Positions 55,379 through 64,000 of a stretch of DNA of 64,000 nucleotides are shown piece after piece. The notes beneath the pieces were generated by a model. The model saw only the letters and a list, made by a program, of their open reading frames with translations, was not told where the DNA came from and did not search any database. The DNA comes from Asterias rubens (Eukaryota; Echinodermata; Asteroidea; Forcipulatida; Asteriidae), in NCBI RefSeq assembly GCF_902459465.1, contig NC_047065.1, positions 10,464,170 through 10,528,169 of the forward strand. Reading direction: 5' to 3'. A program made the translations under genes and the position numbers. The number at the start of each line of letters is the position of its first letter. Position 1 is the first letter of the stretch.

Positions 55379-57449
55379 TTAGATCTCAAGGGTCTTTCTC
55401 AGGATCCTCGCTGTTCCCAAAAGCGCTGCCTTCTGTAACAGATCTACCCTCACATTTGTCCCTATTTCATCTAGATGTTTCCCCAGTGCTTTGGGAATGG
55501 TGCCAAGTGCTCCAACCACCACGGGGACTACTTTTACCTTTACCTGCCAAATCTTACGAAGTTCCCTGGCCAGGTCCTGGTACTTTTCGATCTTTTCCAT
55601 CTCCTTCGAAGCTACCCTTATATCACCTGGCACAGCTATGTCAATGAGATGACACATCTTCTTCGTCTTATCTAATAGCACAACATCCGGACGCCTATGT
55701 TGTATAACATGATCGGTCTGAATGTTAAAGTCCCATAGGATCTTGACCTGGTCGGTCTCTACAACTTTCTCCGGAACATGGTCGTACCATTTTGCAAGCA
55801 CTTTGACACCATACTTCTTACACAGATCCCAGTGAATCACCTTGGCCAGCTTGTCATGTCTTCCTTTGTACTCCGTCTGGGCCATCTTACTGCATTCGCT
55901 AACAATATGAAATACAGTCTCCTCTGCTTTATTGCACATTCTACACATAGGAGAGACGTTTGCTTTCTCTATCCTTGCCTTCATTACATTTGTCCTTAGA
56001 GACATGGTCCGATTCAAGTACACCAAGATACCGATAACTCTCCTCCTCACCCAAAGCCCTCAACTGTGCACCATCTGGCAGAGCAATGCCATCGGAATGT
56101 ACCCTCTTCCCCCTCTTCATGGTCATTGAAGCACATTTCTCCAGACCGAACTGCATCCCAATGTCATCACTGAAAATCCTGACGGTCTGCACCAAAGAGT
56201 CGATCTCGGCCTCATTCTTCGCAAACAACTTCAAATCGTCCATAAAAAGCAGATGGTTGATCTTACATCCGTTCTTCTTCATTACATAACCTGCACTCAC
56301 CTTCCTTAGAATCATCGACAGGGGCATCAGTGCAAGAACAAACAGCAGCGAAGACAGAGAGTCACCTTGGAAAATACCTCTTCTTATGCATACCTTGCCC
56401 AGATTATCATCGTTGGCTGTCAGATTTGTTCGCCACGTCTTCATGCTCTCACCTAAAAGACGTTTTACTGCATCAGCCACTCCAACCATATCCAGACATT
56501 CCATTATCCATGTGTGCGATACCATGTCATACGCCTTCTTGTAGTCAATCCACGCCATTGCCAAATTAGTCTTTCTGCTCCTGCAGTCCTTCAGTACAGC
56601 CTTATCGATGATAAGTTGATCCTTCGTACCTCTGGACCGCTTCTTACAGCCTTTCTGCTCCTCCGGAAACAACTGCTGGTCATCCATATGGCGATATAGG
56701 TCTTCTGCAATCATACTGGTCAAGAGTTTATACATCACAGGTAAGCACGTGATTGGTCTATAATTACTGGCAATGTTACCTTTCTTGACATCCTTCATGA
56801 TCAGCACTGTTTTTGCCTCAATCATCCAAGATGGGACCTTACCCTGTACTAGACAGTCTTGCAATTGTAGGGCCATTCGCTCATGCAAACTACGGAAGTT
56901 CTTCAACCAGTACCCATGCACATGGTCCAGACCCGGGGCTTTCCAATTTGGCACCTTCTTTACCTGTCTCTTAACCTTGTCCACGTCAATCTGGAACCCT
57001 TCTTGCTGTTGTACCCCTCTCAATTCATCTTTCACATCTGTTAGCCATTCCGCTTGTCGGTTGTGTTTTACTGGTTTGTCCCAAATACCACCCCAGAAAG
57101 TTTTTGCCTCTGTTGGTCTCGGGCCCGCTTGCGTGCTGTCAGCCTTCCCATCCAATTCCTTAAACAACTGACGCTGATTGGTGTTAAATAATCTATTCTG
57201 GTGAAATTGCCTAACCCTGTCGTCATACCTCTTCACTTTTGCAGCCTTAGCCTTAACCCTTTGCTTAATCTCCTCTATTACAACACTCACACCCTTACGT
57301 TTGACGTTGTACTTTGTCATATTTGTATTCCTTAAGTCTGAACTATTCAATAAACCCTTATTCATTTGTTCTATTCTACTGAGATCTCTTCGCAAATCTT
57401 TAATTTGACCCTCCAGCCGACGTTTCCACCATGGTGTACCATGGTGCAA
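55379..57449 (-). pseudogene. R4/Dong-like reverse transcriptase and RLE endonuclease
   Basis: On the minus strand: WKAPGLDHVHGYWLKNF, SNYRPITCLPVMYKLLTSMI, AWIDYKKAYDMVSHTWI, GIFQGDSLSSLLFVLALMP, LLFMDDLKLFAKN and RYLGVLESD form the reverse transcriptase (56050-57449). Then about 130 residues expected between reverse transcriptase and endonuclease are missing, with a frame change at about 56005. The second frame gives CRMCNKAEETVFHIVSEC (CCHC), then ILWDFNIQTD, RRPDVVLLDK and CHLIDIAVPGDIRVASKE, the PD-(D/E)xK restriction-like endonuclease, and VVVGALGTIPKAL. The protein in intact form would nick its target and prime reverse transcription. Confidence 0.88.
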
Positions 57450-58164
57450 AAATAAGACGGTTAGTTTCCGAGAAATTATCCGTACTTACCGACCCAAGGA
57501 CTTTACTTACCACGGCTGACATTTCTGTCAGCCTTTTCCTTGGGACCCGGCGCAAAGCTGGAATACTCCACCCGTTTGACCCCTTCGCCACTTCCATCAC
57601 CTCTTGAAGCCTAGCCTTAATCTGCACCTCCTCCTCCGTGAACTCTACGCCCTCCTCATCGTCGATGCCATCATCATCCTGACCATTTCGCAACCCTGGC
57701 TGGTTCACCTCATCTTCACTCTGTGAGCTAGCAGCAGCCGCCTCCTCCGGTATTTGGTGGTTAACAATATCTGTTCCATCACTTTCAGCTTGTACTATCC
57801 TCCTCATCTCCTCAATTTCCACATTGGTTAACCACTGGTTCCGTTTGATAGTACTTATCTGGTCTGCAAGACGCTGCTCACTAATCTCAAACATTCCTTT
57901 ATCTTGCCATAGGCTTATCATTCTCCTTCTGTATCCTCTCTTGTCAGGTTCACTCTTAATATAACAGTCCATCGCAATTTTGTTATCGTTCTTACTCCAT
58001 TTTCTCCTGGTTCCACCACGAATCCCGTTGTGATCAGTTTGTATACGATCTGGTAGCACCTGCTCAGGCATACCAACCAGATCGGGTGAAGGACTTCCTC
58101 TCTGGGAGTTTGTCACTCTTTCACCGTTGAATTGATGCTCCATAGCACTCATTATTAACATCAC
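57400..58164 (-). pseudogene. N-terminal Myb-like domain of the R4/Dong-like element
   Basis: Reads RRKWSKNDNKIAMDCYIKSE, KRGYRRRMISLWQDKGMFEI, SEQRLADQISTIKRNQWL and EIEEMRRIVQAES, followed by an acidic stretch (NGQDDDGIDDEEGVEFTEEE). The RRKW...N...M.CY...P.KRGYR.RM...W...G.F...EQRLADQ pattern is the DNA-binding N-terminus of this retrotransposon type. A frameshift near 57430 separates it from the reverse transcriptase frame (PWWKRRLEGQIKDLRRDLS). Confidence 0.75.
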
Positions 58165-58240
58165 AAAATTGTGAGAAAGTTTATAGTTTCAGGGAGAATT
58201 ACATACAGCAACGCTGTAGAATATCCAACCCTACGAAGAC

Positions 58241-58545
<305 letters not shown>

Positions 58546-59795
58546 TAAATCAATAAATAATTATATAAATAAAAACATAAATAAAAAAATAATTGAACAG
58601 ATTGTGGAATAGTTATTTGAGATATATGTTGTATGCATGTAAACGTGTGCTCATTGTGTGCTTACGTGTACATGCTACCATTTATGGTTTGCCAATCCAA
58701 GATGGTGCCTATTACAGTTAGCTAAACTGTTGTACAAATCTGTAGCCAGATGTGTTTGTTTCCAACACTCTCCATGAACATGATAAAGTGATGTAGATAA
58801 ACTATTATACACATGCCAATAGTACACGGATACCAGTGTTTCCTGTTGATCAGTTGATGGGAAATAAACTGGAAATCTAGGCCTTCAACATCTGTTTGAA
58901 AACTCATGACACAAACACTACTACATGTATGTTGTGTGCATCTGCTTCCTGATGTCAAAGGATCCTGTATGTTGACTTGATTTACTTACTAACAGTTTCA
59001 CTTCAGGCACACTTTGTGCAATTGATGTGAAACCAACAAGGGTGTCATACATTAAACCGATATCTACATGTAAGACTCCACAGTATGATGTACAGTATAA
59101 TGATATCCACTCATTTTCATAGTCCTTTTGTATGGAAAAAGGTCTCTTACTTTAAAGCGGTGTATTAGGTCCATTTAATAATTGATATTCTTCGAGAGCG
59201 AAATTTGAAATTAAGTAGGCCTATGTTAACTGGTGGATATCAACAACACATGAGTTTTTTTATATTCCAAAAAGGAATTTTTGTCAAACTCAAAGGCAAA
59301 ATATAATGCTGTTATTGAGTATCATTGCAATTTAGGAAGTTATTGCACAGGAACTTTTTTAGTTTATTCCTGAATTGCATTAGTACATGAAATAAAACAT
59401 CTTTCGATGTTTTAGGATGAGCTGACCACCACTCCAACATCATGCTCATCAGAATAAGACAACTAACTTCCCTAACCTCCTATCGATTGTACAAGCAGAG
59501 AAGCTATCTTTTGTCTAGTTGAAAAATAATTATCAGACTCAAGTCAACATTCCAACATAATTTGTTTTTGTTCAAGATATATGAACAGCAAGGCATTATT
59601 CTACTAAAAACACCAGACCACTGGAGTTGTCCGGCTGTCAGTGTATGGTCTGACTGTATACAATGGTATACAATTACTTGCCTCTGGCTTGCAGTTCAGT
59701 TTACAGTATCTTCCATACTGCCCATCATGCAAAACTGGACCAAATTGTACATTGGTGCAGGGCATAATGATAATGTGTGGTGAAGAGGTTTTCTA
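58546..59795. other. CMIP intron 1, last part
   Basis: Non-coding, AT-rich; no exon or element recognised. Confidence 0.5.
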
Positions 59796-59879
59796 TAAAC
59801 CCAACGAGGCCTGGTTCTTGATAATTTTACCGAGACGAAGTCGTGGTAAATTGTCAAGAACCAGGCCTTGGTGGGTTTA
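59796..59879. repeat. Fold-back repeat in CMIP intron 1
   Basis: Arms of about 39 bp: taaacccaacgaggcctggt, tcttgataattttaccgag paired with tcgtggtaaattgtcaagaa, ccaggccttggtgggttta; loop acgaag. A few mismatches only. Confidence 0.8.
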
Positions 59880-60305
59880 CATGTAAACACTAGTTGAAAA
59901 CAGATTCAACACATATTGATTCCCATTCATAAATACCTTTTCGGTCAAAAAACATCAACACTTTTTGGTCAAAAAGTAAAATAAATGCAAAAATTACAAT
60001 TGTTCAATGATTTCTTTCAACACAACACCCCTCCAGCTATGAAATGGTAAGGCCCTCGAGTGAACAACTCCTTATAAGGAGATTGCTGTGCGTGTCGCGT
60101 GATGTGGCACAACTGTCCCAATTGCTCTCGACCAATAGGAATGAAGAAACTGTTTCGCTCACAACCGGTCATAAACACTGGTCATAATCAAAGGTTTAAA
60201 CACCCCCACGTGACGCGCTCTCCACCAATAGGAATAGCGAAACTGTCTGAGGTATTTATGAATAGTAAATTAATCACTTGTTTTTGTGTGTGTGTTTATT
60301 TCCAG

Positions 60306-60434
60306 CCCACAGGTTTCATGGAATACCCTCTCCCCTACTGCAGCATCACAGACATCCACCCTTTGACTCGCTGGGAAGCTGGACAGAGTGCTTGCTTGCG
60401 GATTGTTCTGCATACTGGCTCCTTACTGCTGCAG
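60306..60434 (+). CDS. CMIP: CMIP exon 2
   Basis: Acceptor gtgtttatttccag and donor gtacat bound 43 codons in phase 0: PTGFMEYPLPYCSITDIHPL, TRWEAGQSACLRIVLHTGSL and LLQ. This follows exon 1 exactly as in vertebrate CMIP, where PTGYMEN..SYS.IEDV..L.WE...CL.......GTVLLQ continues the PH-like domain. The next exon (YLRDQW... in vertebrates) is not found before 64000, so the rest of the gene lies beyond the window. Confidence 0.92.
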
Positions 60435-60498
60435 GTACATACATCAATTAAATAATTAAGTAGGATTTGAAACTTTGCATGGTGGAAATACGATATAC

Positions 60499-60834
60499 AA
60501 AGGTTTGCGGTAACACCATGTAATGACTTGCTCTGAATGAGTTGGGGTCGTTCTGAAAAGAACCGTTGGTTTCAACTCGACATTTCGATCAGTATCCTCT
60601 TCTTCTGGATTTCAACTCGACATTTCGATCAGTATGCTCTTATCGTCTTCTTGAGAATTCTTCAGAAGACGATCATAGCAATTTCGATCAGTATGCTCTT
60701 ATCGTCTTCTGGAGAATTCTTCAGAAGACGATCATAGCAATCTGATCGAAATGTCGAGTTGAAACCAACGGTTCTTTTCAGAATGACCCCAACGCATTAG
60801 AGATAGTCATTACATGGTGTTACCGCAAACCTTT
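60499..60834. mobile_element. Fold-back MITE with internal duplication
   Basis: Long inverted ends: aaaggtttgcggtaacacca, tgtaatgac, gttggggtcgttctgaaaag and aaccgttggtttcaactcga, each matched on the right (ending ccgcaaaccttt). Inside, tttcgatcagtatgctctta + tcgtcttct(t/g)gagaattc + ttcagaagacgatcatagca is duplicated in tandem (about 60 bp). Located in CMIP intron 2. Confidence 0.88.
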
Positions 60835-62828
60835 CTATAACTAAATATTTGTAAAGCGCCTTCACATCAAGATCAAAGGGCTGAAAAGAGCAAAACCAAT
60901 GGAACTATAACTACAACAAACTAGAGATTTTTTAACAATGTCAAAGAGTTACAATTTCTGATGTGCACTGTTTTGTCTAATCTTATTAAGACAGCATAAA
61001 ACAGCATTAAACAGCATAATCAAGTATTTAACTATGCTCACTGTGTAAAGAGTTAAAACAATGACATTTCCGACATATTTTGTTCAAAGATTATGAAAGT
61101 TACATAGAGTCAATAACAATATCAAAAGAAAAAGCAAATTGCCATCTTTAAATTAGATCCGGTTATTTTTATGAATGAACTGAATGACACTGTCTAAAAC
61201 TAATATCAATCCGCCGTACGCACGACCACAAACGACAGCGCCCTCTCTCGGCAAAGAAAATGAGAAAAAAGCGCCCTCTAGTGGCGGGAAAAATACTTGA
61301 ATATCCGGTTAATTTTGTATAGTTGACCGAATACCAAATTTCACTACTCGCCCAGCACTGGATGCAATTTACATTGGCTTATTTCAGTTGTAGCAATTAA
61401 AGTAAGCCACAGTGTGTTGGGGCAGACCCTATTTTCTCGACTTCGACAGCTAATCTAGATGGAAATAATGATAACTATCTTCTGTGGATTTTTTTTTTTA
61501 AAGTGCCCTTTGGTCGATTACATGTAGCTTTGAGTTTAGAACTGTCCATAAATATCCAGTCGTTTGTAGTATGCATGAACATCAAGCAGAAGATGTGAAG
61601 TCAGTCAGTGCGCACGGGTCAGGACACATTTAAAAAAATCCAATTCGGGAGTATTAAATACTGTAACAGACAAAAACTTTCATAAAACGGAGCAATAATG
61701 TTTTATTGTACCTACAAAAATTATTTCATAATTTTATGTATCCAAAAATAAGAAATATGAGACAAAAAACGTTACCCTCTTTGTGCAGAAATAAGGGTCT
61801 TCAAAAACGCAATTTTTTTAATATTTAACCAAATTGTGCAGAAGAATTTTATAGATGGACTGTTAGGTAAACTATTGATGTAGTCTTTCGCTGTATTCGT
61901 TATTTCCAAGGTCACTCGAAACAGTCAAGTTCACCAAAAGAATCCGTCTTCGTCAGCGTGACCGTTCAGAGTCGAGAAGTCCGCCATGTCTAGCTTGTAA
62001 AATGAGAGCCCACACGTGATTGGTCAAAACATGGACCATGCTCAATGTCCTATATAACCAGTGTAACCAATCAGCTGCTGTGTAAGGAAACGCTAGTCAT
62101 TTGCCTAGCGTTTCCGTACATAGCAGTCATGTCTAGTTCCCTACTTCAAACGTTACACTGATTAATGCGGTGTTGGGTAAACATTGAGGTGCCAGGCTTT
62201 TCAAAGGGTTGCGCATTTGTCTAAAAGGGATTCGTTTAAAGTAGGTCTGCTGTACAATGGCTAAGCCCATGAAAATTATTTTTTTGAAGCTTTTAATATG
62301 CCATTCCTCCGAAAATAGTAGTAGATATTCGCCCTGGTTTATACCTTGATGAAAGAAACACTATTGCATTTCAAGGGACCACCATTACTTGCCCATTTTC
62401 ATGCTTTTATTCTATGAGGATGGGTCAATTGTTAACAACATATTTTTATTAAAAACACTGCAACATTCTTTTCTTATTTCATGGATTAATTTATTTATTT
62501 GATTCTTTCAGCTGCACGAATTTCTCATGCAATTATCCACATTTTCCTTTACAGAGTCTTAATTATTTAAATAATTGTTTAATGCTAGGTCAGCTCCGAG
62601 AAAAATAACAAAAAAGTACTATTGGCAAAGATCTTTTTGTTGAAAAGCTTACTGGTGGTTAAGTTCACATTTGAACTATTTTTTTCTGTCTCTGAAATGA
62701 ATGTTATTGTTAATATCAAGAACGACATGAATGACAACGTATCATCGGCATCTGAGCAAAAAGTACCTAACATTGTTACAAAAAAATTACCTGAAAGGTC
62801 CTATCTAGATTGTATTTTTTTTCTAGTA
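60835..62828. other. CMIP intron 2 sequence
   Basis: Non-coding. Has a short LINE/SINE-tail-like piece (gtaaagcgccttcacatcaa) at 60852 and a small hairpin (ggaaacgctag / ctagcgtttcc) at 62088-62117. No exon seen. Confidence 0.45.
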
Positions 62829-63020
62829 AAGCCAGGTTCACACCTCCTGCGAATGTGAATGCGATACGAATGTTGATATCAAAAGTTCACAAATAATTTG
62901 CAGAGGTTGAATTGTATGATATTGCATTGTGCGAATATCGCAGCGAAAACAGAGTTGTGATGTAAAATTCAAGTAAAATCCGTATCGAATTCACATTCGC
63001 AGGAAGTATGAACCAGGCTT
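62829..63020. mobile_element. MITE with AAGCCTGGTTCA termini
   Basis: Ends aagccaggttcacacctcct + gcgaatgtgaatgcgatacg and the complement of cgtatcgaattcacattcgc + aggaagtatgaaccaggctt. 192 bp, non-coding; located in CMIP intron 2. Confidence 0.82.
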
Positions 63021-63136
63021 GAGGCTTTAAATTTTAAATTAAAAAAATATTCAGAAAGATAAATTCACAAGCATGCAAAAGTTTCAACTCAATTCGGGGT
63101 CTGTTAGCTTGAGAAAAAAACAGCAAAACCTTTCAT

Positions 63137-63400
63137 TTAGTACGAGGTACTTAAGTATCTTGTAAGAAGGTACGAAACGTCCAGGGTACGAAGTGTCCTG
63201 ACACCTTTCATCTCGGAAGACTGTTTTTTGACCCATCCATGCCTAGCGGTACCAACTACATCTCTGAGCATGGCATTCCCGAACAGGCATAATAACAACA
63301 CCCCGTAGAAATCTGGCGGGGTTACAACATCAGGAAAAAACCAGTCAATGTTCAACTTCACGTTCTCCGACAAGTACTTTGTGATGGAATTATCCAAAAG
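63137..63400 (-). CDS. Unrecognised possible last exon, minus strand
   Basis: On the minus strand an acceptor (cgttgtttctag) is followed by 87 codons and a stop: LLDNSITKYLSENVKLNIDW, FFPDVVTPPDFYGVLLLCLF, GNAMLRDVVGTARHGWVKKQ and SSEMKG. The first 65 residues have normal protein composition with a hydrophobic core; the tail after MKG is less convincing. I do not recognise it. It lies in CMIP intron 2 on the opposite strand, so it could be a nested gene or a transposon piece. Confidence 0.3.
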   Translation of the reverse strand, partial: LLDNSITKYLSENVKLNIDWFFPDVVTPPDFYGVLLLCLFGNAMLRDVVGTARHGWVKKQSSEMKGVRTLRTLDVSYLLTRYLSTSY

Positions 63401-64000
63401 CTAGAAACAACGGTAGGTCATCAAGGGTAGGCCTGAGGTTCGGAGGGAAAAAAAGTAACATAATATTTTAATTTTACATTGTTTAGATCCCATCATATAG
63501 TTATTAAAAAAAAAATGTTTGACAGAAATAACCAGGCTAATTCTCATTGTACACGGACCTAAACTGGGGGCGCTGTACTCTGTAGCACGTTAAAATAATA
63601 AGACAACAACTAACATGACTAAAGAAACAAATATATTAATGCAATAAAACAAAGTGCAAGTTGAAGACAAAAACTTGTGTATTGTAAATATCATGTCCAA
63701 AATAGCCTAGTACTGTCACTGTGTAGTATGAGCATGGAGGGTCTATTTCTACCTCCATGGTATAACTATAATTATAACAATGTTTAAACCAGGTCCCTAC
63801 TACTTTCTGATATTTAAAAAAATGTTTTATAAATACATGCCACGACGACGACGACGAAAGACAAAACAACTAAACAGCAGCCCCAGAAAATCGTGTTTAT
63901 TGTGACGTCACGCAACAATGAGTGCCGCAACAACGGAGAAATTTTTGATTTTTCTTGAAATTACGAGGCCGAAAACACGACAACGGTTGAACGTGCAGAA
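63401..64000. other. Non-coding to window end
   Basis: AT-rich, nothing recognised apart from a short (acg)n run at 63841-63856. Confidence 0.4.

Larger units (their letters stand above)
55298..58240 (-). mobile_element. R4/Dong-like non-LTR retrotransposon, decayed
   Basis: Minus-strand element flanked on both sides by (TTA)n microsatellite: (ATT)n ends at 55297 and (TTA)n begins at 58241. The gene order is N-terminal Myb-like domain, reverse transcriptase, CCHC motif, restriction-like endonuclease, a single-ORF plan typical of R4/Dong. Dong of silkworm is known to insert into TAA repeats, which fits the flanks. An internal deletion near 56005 and a frameshift near 57430 make it inactive. 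It lies in CMIP intron 1, antisense. Confidence 0.85.

Noticed and set aside
56773..57171. Plus-strand open frame of 132 codons
   Set aside because: Shadow of the minus-strand reverse transcriptase.

Overview
This window looks like animal nuclear DNA, most likely from an echinoderm and perhaps a sea star. The reasons are split genes with gt-ag introns, recognisable orthologues of two animal genes (WRNIP1 and CMIP), a heavy load of short inverted-repeat transposons of types I associate with echinoderm genomes, and CR1/L2-, R4/Dong-, Ty3/gypsy- and Tc1-like fragments. The species assignment is inference. Most of the sequence is AT-rich non-coding DNA. Only WRNIP1 (complete) and CMIP (first two coding exons) are confidently functional genes.

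Layout. 0-10 kb is intergenic DNA with three tandem arrays (78-bp, 37-bp and a perfect 45-bp array), several miniature inverted-repeat elements (MITEs) and a tRNA-derived SINE. 10.4-19 kb holds a cluster of repeated small exons: four copies of an exon encoding an N-myristoylation-type start (MG..(H/P)SK..), one coiled-coil exon, one Pro/Arg-rich exon and two copies of a terminal exon ending in RKKLPLLT. A broken His-Cys-box homing-endonuclease-like domain lies inside the cluster. A CR1/L2-like LINE and two MITEs split the first unit. 19-32 kb is a graveyard of domesticated or mobile genes: a P2X7-intracellular-domain-like first exon with two CRE sites upstream, a Tc1-like transposase remnant, a tyrosine-recombinase-like gene interrupted by a TTAA-flanked MITE, two Myb/SANT-like pieces, a DIRS-gag-like end beside a 59-bp array derived from it, and a truncated Ty3/gypsy element.

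32.7-37.8 kb is WRNIP1 on the minus strand: seven coding exons, 642 codons, with a UBZ finger and AAA+ ATPase. 38-43.4 kb holds a 53-bp minisatellite in two blocks, a 39-bp array, and one MITE nested in another. From 45.8 kb onward lies CMIP on the plus strand: exon 1 at 45784-45972 and exon 2 at 60306-60434, separated by a 14.3-kb intron. That intron carries an antisense R4/Dong-like retrotransposon sitting in a (TTA)n tract.

The features most worth a second look are the myristoyl/coiled-coil exon cluster with its homing-endonuclease-like domain, the TTAA-specific MITE families whose insertions can be read directly from empty-site logic, the Dong-like insertion into a LINE-derived microsatellite, and the perfect 22-copy 45-bp array.
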